Assembly: GCF_001274785.1 (NCBI RefSeq)
Contig: NZ_LHPI01000004.1
Span: forward strand, 220,871-284,870
From: Vibrio hepatarius
Lineage (GTDB): Bacteria; Pseudomonadota; Gammaproteobacteria; Enterobacterales; Vibrionaceae
DNA: 64,000 nucleotides
Direction of reading: 5' to 3'
Shown: piece by piece, positions 17,018 through 25,853 of the stretch
Position numbering within the stretch: the first letter of the stretch is position 1
Layout of the letters: the number at the start of each line of letters is the position of its first letter
Notes under the pieces: generated by a model
Told to the model about the DNA's origin: nothing
What the model saw: only the letters and a program-made list of their open reading frames with translations
Databases searched by the model: none
Translations under genes and position numbers: made by a program

Positions 17018-18049
17018 CTAGGTCGGGTTCACCGCGGCTTGATTACAAACCATGATTTGATTGCGACCATTTTTCTTTGCTTTATACAGCTCTTTATCTG
17101 CTTTTCTTAATACACTTTCCAGATCTTTATAATGGTCACATTGATAAACGCCAATACTTGTCGTCAATGAAATTGGGGTAGCGCTGTCGTTAAAACTAAA
17201 CTGCTCGATAGCGCTGCGAATTTGCTCAGCCTTACGTGTAGCTTGCGCTACATTGGCGTTGTGAAGCGCAATACAAAATTCTTCACCGCCAATTCTATAG
17301 ACAAGATGTTCATCGCTCAGCGCATCAATTAACGCGGCGGTTTGAATCAGTACTTTGTCCCCAATATCGTGTCCATGGTCGTCATTTACTTGCTTAAAGT
17401 AATCCAAATCGAGAATCAGTAATGAAAGGGGTAATTTAACGCTTTCGTTTCGGTAGCGCTCAAAGTTATGAATGAGTGCGTGGCGGTTATATACACCCGT
17501 TAGCGCATCACGGGAAGCCAATTGCCCAAGTGAAGCTTCTGATGTTTTGCGCTTCACTTCTAGGATGTGAGAGGCAAGCCAAACCGACAGGTAAGCGAGA
17601 ATGAAATTAAGATTGAATACAACATCATTCAGAGCGTAAGCGTCAGTAGACTTTTGCATGAATAGGCTTATCTGGCTTAGAAAGCCCACAGCCGTAGCTA
17701 AGAAACCGTTTCTTCGACCCAAAATGAGGTAGAAAAGAACCGGGTACAAAAAGCTCCACATAAAGATACCGTTTTCGATTGATTGAATCGAAGACGACAA
17801 ATAAATGATCCCAACGACGGCATATGAGTAGCTATTTGATAGAGCTAGAGAGACTTGGTTCTTATAACCTCGAAAAGCGACGTACAGAGAAAGTGTGGAA
17901 AAAGAAAGTTCAAAAAAGGCGAGTACGTAATAAGAGGTCGCGATATTAATAGCCGCAGCAATTAGGCACATGATGGCTAGTAACATACTCATCCAGAATA
18001 AAACCGCCCCTCGAATCTGTCGTGAAGGATTAAAAATGTCTAGCTCCAT
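17018..18049 (-). CDS. Membrane-bound diguanylate cyclase (GGDEF)
   Basis: 343 residues. Residues 15-165 contain about five or six hydrophobic segments, a membrane sensor domain I cannot assign. The GGDEF domain spans about 180-335: RDALTGVYNRHAL, LDLDYFKQVNDDHGHDIGDKVL and the active-site loop RIGGEEF, which is intact. It should make c-di-GMP from two GTP. The RxxD inhibitory site is not seen before GGEEF. The gene lies downstream of the PAS chemoreceptor on the same strand, separated by 360 bases, so it is probably independent. Confidence 0.9.
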   Translation of the reverse strand: MELDIFNPSRQIRGAVLFWMSMLLAIMCLIAAAINIATSYYVLAFFELSFSTLSLYVAFRGYKNQVSLALSNSYSYAVVGIIYLSSSIQSIENGIFMWSFLYPVLFYLILGRRNGFLATAVGFLSQISLFMQKSTDAYALNDVVFNLNFILAYLSVWLASHILEVKRKTSEASLGQLASRDALTGVYNRHALIHNFERYRNESVKLPLSLLILDLDYFKQVNDDHGHDIGDKVLIQTAALIDALSDEHLVYRIGGEEFCIALHNANVAQATRKAEQIRSAIEQFSFNDSATPISLTTSIGVYQCDHYKDLESVLRKADKELYKAKKNGRNQIMVCNQAAVNPT

Positions 18050-18409
18050 GCTATTCGCCTATTTGTTCTGTATGCCTAAATGCAACTTCAGACAATAGTA
18101 TTCTTTTCAAAGGTGGAATCAAGACAAACACTGAATCAATATCACAATTTGAGATAGTCATTTGCTTACATATACTTATACAAAGTGATTTTTATGAATA
18201 AATACAAATAAAAGTACAATAATAGAACAGAATGAGAGAACTGCCTCAATATTAACTTTTTAATCAGTAATAAGTGGGATTTAGCTTTAGAAATGAAATT
18301 TCGTTAGTTCCAAATTATACGGCATTTGAAGGAATTACATCTATTTATTGAATCATTGACAGCTAATTGCATTCTCCCTCTAAGTACGAGGGAGAATATT
18401 CACTTAAAT
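18050..18409. other. Intergenic region between chemoreceptor and cyclase genes
   Basis: 360 AT-rich bases. It holds a stem-loop just past the chemoreceptor stop, listed separately. The rest should contain the cyclase promoter, but I cannot place it with confidence. Confidence 0.5.
18371..18397 (-). terminator. Stem-loop after the PAS chemoreceptor gene
   Basis: ATTCTCCCTC and GAGGGAGAAT form a perfect 10-base stem with a 7-base loop. No T run follows on the minus strand, so it may act as a 3' stabiliser or weak terminator. Confidence 0.6.
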
Positions 18410-19957
18410 CTAGGACTGAAATTGCTTCATTAATCTTTCAAGCCCTTCAAGCTGCTCAACGAGTTCCGTCGTTCTGTCTAAAGAAGTTTTAGAGGCTAGG
18501 GAAGTATCATCAGCTAGCGTCTTAATATTTGACACGTTCTGATTGACTTCCTGGGTGACGGTCGCTTGTTGTTCAACAGCACTCGCAATTTGCACACTGC
18601 TGTCGGCGACACGATTCAGGATTTCAGAGATCGCTGTCAATACTTCACCTGTTTCATGCGCTCGAACCTTGCAGTTATCTGATAGTGACATGCCTTTGTC
18701 CATTGCAACGACGGCATTTTGCGAAGTCTCTTTAAACTGCTTGATCATCGTATGGATTTCATTCGCTGAATTTGCAGTCTTTGATGCCAGATCGCGAACT
18801 TCATCTGCCACGACCGCAAAACCTCGCCCCGCATCTCCAGCTCGAGCAGCTTCGATAGCCGCATTCAATGCTAGCAAGTTAGTCTGTTCAGAGATTGCTG
18901 TGATGACCTCTAAGATGCTATCGATCTTCTGGCTATCCTGAGACAACTGGTTCACGATGCTATGTGCTTGGCCTAGCTCTTCAGCTAAATCGTCAACTTC
19001 TGAAATAGTAGAATTGATGCTCTCCATTCCTTTAACCGCTTGAGTATCAGCGTCGTTCGCCAGATTTGACGCTACCGACGAAGCGGAAGCGACTTCAGAA
19101 ATAGAGTGGGTGAGCTCTTCTACTGCAGCAGCCACTTGTTCTGTTTCTTGGCATTGTCTATTAAGGCTTTGTTCTATTCCAACGCTATTGTTGAGCTCTT
19201 GCTCTGCCGCCGAATGAATCGCACTAGCAGTATCTGTCGCTCTAGCGGCAACGGCTCTCAACTCCGATTTACGTTTCATAAGAGCAAGCTCTATTTGAGA
19301 AAAGTCATCGAATTTGCCTGTGTAGATCTGCTCCATAAGTGGATTCACGTATGCTTCTTCAGCACGAGACTTCAATGTTTCGAATCGCTTGTTCTGTAGA
19401 ATGGCGAAAACTGTAGAGGTGAGAGACACCAATAAAAGCGCAAAACTCAGGTAATTTGGCGAAGTGAGTGAAGCAATGGTCGCTAATGTGGATAGTAAAA
19501 CACCAAACGCAATAGACAACTTATGAAAGGGGACTCGCATGGAGTTGATTCGCTGATTATTACGCAGTTTGCGATACAGGCTCTCTGCACGTTTGATTTG
19601 CTCCTGAGTAGCTTGAGAGCGAACAGATTGATACTCAATGATTTCTCCCGATTCATTCTTGATCGGCGTAGCGAAAGCACTCACCCAGTAATGCTCGTTG
19701 CTATTCTTACATTGGTTTTTGACTAAGCCCATCCAGCTTTGGCCTTGCTTTAGGTACTCCCAAAGCTGCCTAAATGCTTGTTTTGGCATATCAGCATGGC
19801 GGACCATGTTATGAGGGTTGCCCAGTAATTCTTCTCGACTGTACCCAGCGATATCACAAAAATCGTCGTTAGCGTATGTGATGTAGCTTTTTGGGTCTGT
19901 GGTAGAAATTAAGTTAGCGCTCGCAGAATAATCTTTATGAATTTGGTTCTTTGTCAT
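18410..19957 (-). CDS. PAS-containing methyl-accepting chemotaxis protein (Aer-like)
   Basis: 515 residues. An N-terminal PAS domain (15-115) has the Aer-like run [33 protein letters not shown], commonly found with FAD. A membrane hairpin lies at about 148-188, and there is no large periplasmic domain. The cytoplasmic signalling domain includes the conserved tip [39 protein letters not shown]. It probably controls movement in response to redox state or oxygen from inside the cell, through CheA/CheW. Binding of FAD is a family inference. Confidence 0.92.
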   Translation of the reverse strand: MTKNQIHKDYSASANLISTTDPKSYITYANDDFCDIAGYSREELLGNPHNMVRHADMPKQAFRQLWEYLKQGQSWMGLVKNQCKNSNEHYWVSAFATPIKNESGEIIEYQSVRSQATQEQIKRAESLYRKLRNNQRINSMRVPFHKLSIAFGVLLSTLATIASLTSPNYLSFALLLVSLTSTVFAILQNKRFETLKSRAEEAYVNPLMEQIYTGKFDDFSQIELALMKRKSELRAVAARATDTASAIHSAAEQELNNSVGIEQSLNRQCQETEQVAAAVEELTHSISEVASASSVASNLANDADTQAVKGMESINSTISEVDDLAEELGQAHSIVNQLSQDSQKIDSILEVITAISEQTNLLALNAAIEAARAGDAGRGFAVVADEVRDLASKTANSANEIHTMIKQFKETSQNAVVAMDKGMSLSDNCKVRAHETGEVLTAISEILNRVADSSVQIASAVEQQATVTQEVNQNVSNIKTLADDTSLASKTSLDRTTELVEQLEGLERLMKQFQS

Positions 19958-20274
19958 TGTTATTGTTCTCGCTCTAAAGGCAATGCAATCAGTGGCTTAA
20001 TAAAAGGTCTACTCCCATAATTACTGTCAATGTCATAAATTTATCGTATCTATTAGACTTACGTCTTACAAACGATTGCGATCAAATTATTAACATTGTC
20101 AATAAATTACCACTTTGGTAGTAGTTAGCCTGAAGCGACGTTGAGAATAATTACATGACAATTACGTTACATCATGATTTTGCTTCATTTCTTGTTATTT
20201 AGTTGCCGATAACCGATTGTTAACCCTGTTGGCGTTCGGAACTGTTACAATAGAAGCTTTTAAGAAGTATAGAC
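19958..20274. other. Divergent intergenic region, chemoreceptor/NYN genes
   Basis: 317 AT-rich bases holding the promoters of two divergent genes. I see no sure operator and no further gene. Confidence 0.5.
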
Positions 20275-20760
20275 ATGATGGAAAAGATTGCGATTTTCGT
20301 AGATGTGCAAAACATCTACTACACAACCCGAGACAAATATGGCGCGAACTTTGACTACAACCACTTTTGGTACGTCGCGACAGAAGGGTGTGAGGTGCAA
20401 AAAGCTCATGCGTATGCGATTGCGTCGACAGATCCTAAGCAACGTCAGTTTCATCATATCCTGCGAGGCATTGGTTTTGATGTGAAGCTAAAGCCATATA
20501 TTCAGAGACAAGATGGCAGCGCGAAAGGAGATTGGGATGTGGGAATTGCACTTGATGTTTATGAAGCGGCACCTACGGTTGACCGAGTTATCTTGTTATC
20601 TGGCGATGGTGACTTTGAGATCTTAGTGACTCGCATCCAACAAAAGTTTGGTACTAAGGTGGATGTATTCGGAGTCCCAGGACTTACCGCACAAGCATTA
20701 AGAGACGTGTGCGATAAGTTTATTCCAATAGAAGAATCTTTGTTACTAAAGCGATTCTAA
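20275..20760 (+). CDS. NYN domain (LabA/DUF88) protein
   Basis: 161 residues, almost entirely one NYN domain of the PIN-like nuclease fold: IAIFVDVQNIYYTTRD with the first acidic residue, KGDWDVGIALDVYEAA, then VILLSGDGDFEILVTRIQQKFGTKVDVFGVPG. The conserved Asp residues of the metal site are present, so it may be an RNase. ATGATG gives two possible starts, one codon apart. The last 15 bases overlap a small gene on the other strand. Confidence 0.88.
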   Translation: MMEKIAIFVDVQNIYYTTRDKYGANFDYNHFWYVATEGCEVQKAHAYAIASTDPKQRQFHHILRGIGFDVKLKPYIQRQDGSAKGDWDVGIALDVYEAAPTVDRVILLSGDGDFEILVTRIQQKFGTKVDVFGVPGLTAQALRDVCDKFIPIEESLLLKRF

Positions 20761-20925
20761 CGAAGTATTCTCTTCATTATTTTCTTGAGCAAGCTGCTCT
20801 TGCTCTTCCATTTTGGCTCGATCCGCTTTAGAGATGTAGCGAGGCTTATTACTCTTGTGTAGCTTCGCGTTCATCTTCTTTTGCTTCGATTTCAAAATCT
20901 GATTGATTTTCTTTTTACGATTCAT
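20746..20925 (-). CDS. DUF2986 family small basic protein
   Basis: 59 residues (60 codons with the stop), ATG at 20925. The N-terminus MNRKKKINQILKSKQKKMN is strongly basic, and the C-terminus is Glu/Gln/Asn-rich (MEEQEQLAQENNEE). This matches the DUF2986 family of small proteins in Vibrio and Shewanella. Its 3' end overlaps that of the NYN gene by 15 bases, tail to tail. The charge pattern suggests binding to RNA or the ribosome, which is only a guess. Family call is from memory of the pattern. Confidence 0.7.
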   Translation of the reverse strand: MNRKKKINQILKSKQKKMNAKLHKSNKPRYISKADRAKMEEQEQLAQENNEENTSLESL

Positions 20926-21140
20926 GGTTTGTAACGTCTAACTGAATGTTTGAGCGCGGATGTTACCAGAGTTGAATGAAACTCGCATTGCTATCTTTTA
21001 CTTTATAGATTAGCTAAAGAGATAAATATATTTGTGATTCGTCGCATTTAGGTGGTGAATAACTAATTGCATACCAGATTGATTTTATAATCCTTGTAAT
21101 TCAGATGTTAACTAACAATATGATATACAAGGAAATAATA

Positions 21141-21740
21141 ATGAAAAAAGTATTGCCTATTTTGTCGTTGGCGATAAGTGTAGCTTTTACTGCTAATGCA
21201 ACTGAGCAAGAGCAAGCTAACACTGGTCCAAAAGTCGGTTGGTACTTAGGTGTGGATGTTCACAACAGTGAGCTAGATATTGAATCTTTTGCTGGTTATG
21301 CAATCGATGATATTTCTTCAGAGAGCGCAATCGGTATTGCACTAGGTTATGAGCAAAAACTATCTGAAGAATTCATGCTCGCCATTGAAGGTGAATACGT
21401 ATTCTTGGGTGAACACGAAGTAATGCTTGTAAATGCATATCGTGCGATTGACCTAGACTTTTATAACTTGAATCTAAACATCAAGCCTAAGTACTACTTT
21501 ACAGGAACTGGTTTTTATTTAGGCGCGTCAGCTGGTATCGGTACGTACGGTGTTGATGCTTCTGCAGGTAACATATCAGTGACTGATAACGGCATGGGTT
21601 TCAACTTTGGTGCTGAAGCTGGATATGAGTTCTCTTCAGGTGTCGTGTTATCGGGAGGCTACCGTTCAGCAACAGTAGAGATAGATTCAATTGATTTCGA
21701 CTTTGACGGTTTGTACGTTGGTTTAGATTACAAATTCTAA
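21141..21740 (+). CDS. Outer-membrane beta-barrel protein
   Basis: 199 residues from the ATG at 21141, chosen because it has AAGGA nine bases upstream and begins a signal peptide (MKKVLPILSLAISVAFTANA). The mature part shows alternating hydrophobic strands and ends in a Phe (YVGLDYKF), as outer-membrane barrels do. It fits an eight-stranded OmpA-like/porin-family barrel (GWYLGVDVHN, GIALGYEQKL, FNFGAEAGYEF). The protein is acidic. It is monocistronic with its own terminator. The function is unknown. Confidence 0.85.
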   Translation: MKKVLPILSLAISVAFTANATEQEQANTGPKVGWYLGVDVHNSELDIESFAGYAIDDISSESAIGIALGYEQKLSEEFMLAIEGEYVFLGEHEVMLVNAYRAIDLDFYNLNLNIKPKYYFTGTGFYLGASAGIGTYGVDASAGNISVTDNGMGFNFGAEAGYEFSSGVVLSGGYRSATVEIDSIDFDFDGLYVGLDYKF

Positions 21741-21768
21741 ACTTATCTTGTAAGTAGTGACGTTTGAA

Positions 21769-21797
21769 AAGGTTCGGCTTATTGTTGAGCCTTTTTT
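21769..21797 (+). terminator. Intrinsic terminator of the outer-membrane protein gene
   Basis: AAGGTTC pairs with GAGCCTT (one G-T pair), followed by TTTTTT. Confidence 0.75.
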
Positions 21798-21815
21798 AAT
21801 GATGCATAAATACAA

Positions 21816-21845
21816 CAAAGCCCGCTTATTAGCGGGCTTTGTTTT
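21816..21845 (-). terminator. Terminator downstream of the tRNA-Val genes
   Basis: AAAGCCCGC and GCGGGCTTT form a 9-base stem with a 6-base loop. On the minus strand it lies just past the second tRNA; T-rich sequence is on both sides. Confidence 0.8.
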
Positions 21846-21850
21846 AAATT

Positions 21851-21927
21851 TGGTGGGTCCGGGCGAACTCGAATCGCCGACCCCTACCATGTCAAGGTAG
21901 TACTCTAACCAACTGAGCTACGGACCC
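21851..21927 (-). tRNA. tRNA-Val (anticodon GAC), copy 2
   Basis: A 77-base tRNA with CCA encoded. Acceptor stem GGGTCCG/CGGACCC, D arm GCTC/GAGT, anticodon stem CTACC/GGTAG with loop TTGACAT giving anticodon GAC, and T stem GGCGA/TCGCC around TTCGAGT. It reads Val codon GUC (and GUU). It is identical to the copy 35 bases upstream, and both are probably cut from one transcript. Confidence 0.95.
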
Positions 21928-21962
21928 AAATTTATTGTTCTCTGCGAAAAGCATTTAAGGAA

Positions 21963-22039
21963 TGGTGGGTCCGGGCGAACTCGAATCGCCGACCCCTACC
22001 ATGTCAAGGTAGTACTCTAACCAACTGAGCTACGGACCC
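21963..22039 (-). tRNA. tRNA-Val (anticodon GAC), copy 1
   Basis: Identical in sequence to the next copy, with CCA encoded. It is the promoter-proximal member of the pair. A strong sigma-70 promoter lies just upstream (22060-22088). Confidence 0.95.
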
Positions 22040-22059
22040 ATACCTTGAGAACGAGATGG

Positions 22060-22088
22060 ATATTACCGAGAGTTATTTAGTCGTGCAA
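22060..22088 (-). promoter_or_regulatory. Sigma-70 promoter of the tRNA-Val pair
   Basis: On the minus strand TTGCAC (22083-22088) and TAATAT (22060-22065) are exactly 17 bases apart. The tRNA begins about 20 bases after the -10 element. Confidence 0.8.
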
Positions 22089-22167
22089 GAGCAATTTTAC
22101 GGATTTTAACGCGTTTGCTTTATATCTAAGCGAATTGGCGTAGTTTTGCCCTCAATGAATTAATAAA

Positions 22168-22183
22168 TGTGCTTCAAATCACA
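22168..22183 (+). promoter_or_regulatory. Putative CRP site
   Basis: TGTGCTTCAAATCACA matches TGTGA-N6-TCACA at nine of ten core bases, with AAA before it. It lies 215 bases upstream of the ligase ATG. Confidence 0.55.
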
Positions 22184-22231
22184 CACTTGCTTATCGTTGT
22201 CGGGGAGGTGTATGTCTGTTTGAGTAATCAG

Positions 22232-22247
22232 TGTGACAGCGTTCGCA
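22232..22247 (+). promoter_or_regulatory. Putative CRP-S-like site upstream of the ligase gene
   Basis: TGTGACAGCGTTCGCA has a standard TGTGA half and a TCGCA half. TCGCA is the half-site of CRP-S (Sxy/TfoX-dependent) sites found before competence genes. It lies 136 bases upstream of the ATG. Confidence 0.5.
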
Positions 22248-22382
22248 CACTCTCTTACTTCAAAAATGGTTAGCAGTAAAACTAAGCGATATCACTCGAA
22301 TTGCTTTATAGGCGACGTTGCTCAGAACAAATTGTAGTGAACACAATGCCAGTACTATGAATTGTTTGGCCTTGGTATACGT

Positions 22383-23228
22383 ATGCGCTTAAATCAGATT
22401 TCGATTGCCATTTCTGCAATCTGTTTCCCTTTACTTTGTTACTCTCAACAACCAAGTACATCAATACCTGTCGTATTAGCACAAAGCTATCAGGATAGCG
22501 TGGATGTTCTCGAGTACTGGGTAAGCGAGAAATTGGACGGTATACGCGCGATTTGGGACGGTTCAAAGCTATTAACGCGCAATGGAACACAGATTCAAGC
22601 GCCCAAATGGTTTACTCGTTCTCTACCGAATTATCCGTTGGAAGGAGAGTTGTGGGCAGGGCGAGGGAATTTTCATCTGGTGCAACAGACAGTGCTCGAC
22701 CAAGTTCCAGTTGATGCTGCTTGGCGTAAGATTGACTACATGCTGTTTGATTTGCCCCAATCTGCAGGTGATTACCAAAAGCGCTATTACAATTTGATCG
22801 ATCTAGTTAGAGATCTACACGAAGAGCACATCAAGTACGTTGAGCATTCACCGATTCACTCTGATTCAGAGCTTTTTGCTTATCTCGATCGCGCGGTAGA
22901 TGGGAAAGGTGAAGGTTTAATGCTGCGTAAGATCAGCAGTCGATATCAGGCGGGAAGAAGCACGGACTTATTAAAACTAAAGAAACACCAAGACGCTGAA
23001 GCGCGGGTTATTGGCTACAAAGTTGGCAAAGGAAAGTACCAGGGCCTGATGGGCGCGCTGCTGGTTAAGTTAGAGTCGGGTGTAGAGTTCTATATTGGTA
23101 GTGGCTTTAGCGATCAACTCCGACAAGACCCGCCAGAATTGGGTTCTACCATTACTTTTCGATACAACGGACTTACGCAAAATGGCGTGCCTAAATTCGC
23201 TCGTTTCTTACGTGAACGACCTGAGTAA
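22383..23228 (+). CDS. ligE: Secreted ATP-dependent DNA ligase (LigE type)
   Basis: 281 residues from the ATG at 22383; a TTG at 22362 would add seven. A signal peptide (residues 1-22) precedes a minimal ligase. The nucleotidyltransferase domain carries SEKLDGIRAIWDG with the AMP-accepting Lys, LEGELWAG, and the KGEGLMLRK and LLKLKKHQDAEARV motifs. A short OB domain ends the protein (GLMGALLVKLESGVEFYIGSGF). It seals nicks in DNA in the periplasm. Homologues in Haemophilus belong to the competence regulon. CRP-type sites lie upstream. The symbol reflects the periplasmic type. Confidence 0.88.
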   Translation: MRLNQISIAISAICFPLLCYSQQPSTSIPVVLAQSYQDSVDVLEYWVSEKLDGIRAIWDGSKLLTRNGTQIQAPKWFTRSLPNYPLEGELWAGRGNFHLVQQTVLDQVPVDAAWRKIDYMLFDLPQSAGDYQKRYYNLIDLVRDLHEEHIKYVEHSPIHSDSELFAYLDRAVDGKGEGLMLRKISSRYQAGRSTDLLKLKKHQDAEARVIGYKVGKGKYQGLMGALLVKLESGVEFYIGSGFSDQLRQDPPELGSTITFRYNGLTQNGVPKFARFLRERPE

Positions 23229-23232
23229 CTAT

Positions 23233-24231
23233 TTAATCGCGATTAGGATTTGCCCCACAGCGCTTAAATAGCGACTTCCAGTAATCGACGTGCTGCAAGA
23301 TGGCTTGGCGAAATTCACTATGGTACTGATGAATCGGGTAGTGGTAGCCAGAACCATTTGGCACTAAGAAGCCCAATGTGGGTTCGAGCTGCATAAAGCT
23401 GCTATCCAGTTTTGCTAGGTAAGGTTGAAGATCATCAATGTAATAGTTTTGGAATACATTTTTCAGGTACTGGAACTTGGTTGTATCTCTGGATTGACCG
23501 CAGATGATTTGCTTGTCGAAGGCCTCCAATTGTTTTGTAACGGTTCTCAGTTTGAGTGACGCGTTGAGCATAGAAAAGCTCAAAATGCCAAGAAATCGCT
23601 CCTTTTCTATCACTTCCTGAAAAGGAGTAACTAGATTAATGTTTTTCGCTGATACTTTATCATCTGCGTCTTGATACGCCGCATCGATATGTTCTAACGC
23701 TTGTATTAATTGCGGACTTGGTGTCGCGCGATTTGCTTCTAGCCATTCATAGCCAATCAGTTGAGCGCGCATCGCCTCGCTGGTAAAAACTAAGTTAGTA
23801 AAGTGAGCGCCAATTTGCGCTCGCTTGGTGGCAAGCAATGCTGCCAACTGTTCTTTTAAACCAACTGAGATAGATGGGTGTACTAAGCACTCTTCGATCC
23901 CGTCGATAACCTGTATTTGATAATCGAAATTACGGAACTGGTCCTGTACTTTTCCCAGTACTGAGTTCTTTTCTGCAATCAGATTGAACAGACCACATTT
24001 TCTTAGCTCGTAGCTGTCGAGCAAGCCAATCGTAGTGTTGGGAATTGTGATAGCCAGATCTCGCTTGTCTGGGACGATGATGTTGATGTTCGGTTCAAAT
24101 TGAAATGATTGCGAATCTTGGACATTGGCGATGCGCGTTAGGTAGGTATCAAATTTGTCATCGATAGGGCTTTGCAACCAATTACAGCCAGCGATAGCAA
24201 AGGTGGTTGATAGAATCGTAATAATACGCAT
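23233..24231 (-). CDS. DUF3080 family lipoprotein
   Basis: 332 residues. The N-terminus is a lipoprotein signal: MRIITILSTTFAIAGC, with lipobox AIAGC, so Cys16 would be lipidated. The rest is mostly helical, with no membrane segment, and matches the DUF3080 family known in Vibrio. The residue after Cys is Asn, which does not forbid outer-membrane sorting. It lies downstream of norM on the same strand but past a strong hairpin, and converges with the ligase gene with four bases between them. The function is unknown. Confidence 0.83.
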   Translation of the reverse strand: MRIITILSTTFAIAGCNWLQSPIDDKFDTYLTRIANVQDSQSFQFEPNINIIVPDKRDLAITIPNTTIGLLDSYELRKCGLFNLIAEKNSVLGKVQDQFRNFDYQIQVIDGIEECLVHPSISVGLKEQLAALLATKRAQIGAHFTNLVFTSEAMRAQLIGYEWLEANRATPSPQLIQALEHIDAAYQDADDKVSAKNINLVTPFQEVIEKERFLGILSFSMLNASLKLRTVTKQLEAFDKQIICGQSRDTTKFQYLKNVFQNYYIDDLQPYLAKLDSSFMQLEPTLGFLVPNGSGYHYPIHQYHSEFRQAILQHVDYWKSLFKRCGANPNRD

Positions 24232-24280
24232 GGAAATATGATCGATCGTGAAACTCTTTTAATAGTACGTTTATAAACGA

Positions 24281-24306
24281 AAAAAGGTCAGATAACTGAC
24301 CTTTTT
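24281..24306 (-). terminator. Terminator between norM and the DUF3080 gene
   Basis: AAAAAGGTCA and TGACCTTTTT make a perfect 10-base stem with loop GATAAC. The run of T works for the minus strand. Confidence 0.85.
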
Positions 24307-24336
24307 AAGCATTACTCGTTGGTTTCACAATAAACT

Positions 24337-25707
24337 TTAATGTGACGCGAATGTAAGTTGAGACTCGTCTGGTTGTTTGTGCATCCAGCGTAACCTTAAA
24401 CCCAGCATCAGTGCAGCAGACGATAAACCAATGATAAAGCCCATCCAGAAGCCATGCGCGCCCATAGGCTCAACAACCCAGTCCGTCATCCCCAAGATAT
24501 AACCACTTGGTAAGCCTAGTATCCAGTAAGCAATGAAAGTACGGTTGAAGATCGCCGACATATCTTTGTATCCGCGCAGTGCGCCGGCGGCAACAACTTG
24601 GATAGCATCCGTTACTTGGTAGATAGCGGCGAGTAGCAGTAACTGCAAAGCGACTTCAATTACCGCGCGGTTGTCTGTGTAAAGCAGCGCAACTTGTTCG
24701 CGGAAAAGCACCGTAAGGATGGCAGTACCAAACGCCATGATCACCGCAACAATCAAACCGACATGAGAGGCAATGGTTGCACCTTGGACGCTTCCTTCAC
24801 CTAAGCGGTGCCCAACACGAATACTGACGGCAGCGCCGATACTCATAGGAAGCATAAACACCAAAGACGAGAAGTTAATCGCGACCTGATGAGCGGCAAC
24901 AATAAGTGGGCCGAGAGGGGCGACCATCAATGCAACCACCGCAAAAAGTGTGACTTCAAAAAATAGCGCTGCTGCAACGGGGAAGCCGAGCTTAAACAAA
25001 CGCAAAAGTGGTTTAAGCTGAGGTTTGTGGAAAGTGCCGAAAACGTTGATGTGCGCAACACGGTTAGACGTGATGATATAAACCAACAACATCACAAACA
25101 TAATCCAGTAAACGATAGTGGTTGCAACGCCACAGCCGACACCTCCTAATGCTGGTGCGCCGAATTTGCCGTAGACAAAAATCCAGTTCAATGGAATGTT
25201 TAGCAACAAGCCGGCAAAGCCGATCACCATTGCTGGTTGAGTTAAAGACATCCCATCGGTGAAACTGCGTAACGCTTGGAACAATAGAAACGCGGGTACA
25301 GCAAGCATTACGGCGTACATGTAGCCGATAGTTTTCTCCGCCATCACGGGTTCAACATCCATCAAGCCGAGAATAACTTTTGTCTGAAATAAGACGAACA
25401 CGGTCGGGATAGAAATGAACAATGCCATCGCAATCCCTTGTTGGATTTCAAACGGGATCTTTTTCTGACGCCCAGAGCCATTGAGCTGTGCCACAACAGG
25501 CACCAAAGCCATAAGCAAGCCAATGCCGAACAAAATCGTTGGTAACCAAATACTCGACGCAATAGACACGGCAGCCATGTCTGTTGCGCTTACTCCACCA
25601 GCCATGATCGTATCTACAAACCCCATACCAGTCTGCGCAACAGATGCGATCAGTACTGGGGTTGCCAGTTTGATTAACTTACTGGCTTCTTCTTTATATC
25701 GATGCAC
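24337..25707 (-). CDS. norM: NorM multidrug efflux transporter (MATE family)
   Basis: 456 residues, the standard NorM length. Twelve membrane segments are visible as two MATE halves. Signatures include KLATPVLIASVAQTGMGFVDTIMAGG at the start and the second-half GFPVAAALFFEVTLFAVVALMVAPLG. It exports cationic drugs and dyes in exchange for Na+ or H+. The acidic residue in the first helix (VDTIMAG, Asp32 region) needed for cation coupling is present. It is divergent from ribE, an arrangement common in Vibrio. Confidence 0.95.
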   Translation of the reverse strand: MHRYKEEASKLIKLATPVLIASVAQTGMGFVDTIMAGGVSATDMAAVSIASSIWLPTILFGIGLLMALVPVVAQLNGSGRQKKIPFEIQQGIAMALFISIPTVFVLFQTKVILGLMDVEPVMAEKTIGYMYAVMLAVPAFLLFQALRSFTDGMSLTQPAMVIGFAGLLLNIPLNWIFVYGKFGAPALGGVGCGVATTIVYWIMFVMLLVYIITSNRVAHINVFGTFHKPQLKPLLRLFKLGFPVAAALFFEVTLFAVVALMVAPLGPLIVAAHQVAINFSSLVFMLPMSIGAAVSIRVGHRLGEGSVQGATIASHVGLIVAVIMAFGTAILTVLFREQVALLYTDNRAVIEVALQLLLLAAIYQVTDAIQVVAAGALRGYKDMSAIFNRTFIAYWILGLPSGYILGMTDWVVEPMGAHGFWMGFIIGLSSAALMLGLRLRWMHKQPDESQLTFASH

Positions 25708-25853
25708 GTTTGTACTCCAAGAGACGCGATATATCTCTCCACAAGAAAGGGTGATGCGGGAGATGAAATAACTATAAATATAAGCTGACGCTTTTCTGTG
25801 GCATGATAATGAAATGTATCTCTAAGCACCATTAAAAACTAACGGATATCTCT

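Larger units (their letters stand above)
22089..22382. other. Regulatory gap upstream of the DNA ligase gene
   Basis: About 290 bases with no supported gene. It carries two CRP-type sites, listed separately, that point to the ligase gene. Confidence 0.5.

Noticed and set aside
25708..25853. FMN riboswitch before ribE
   Set aside because: The gap is 146 bases, shared with the norM promoter, and shows none of the conserved RFN stems.
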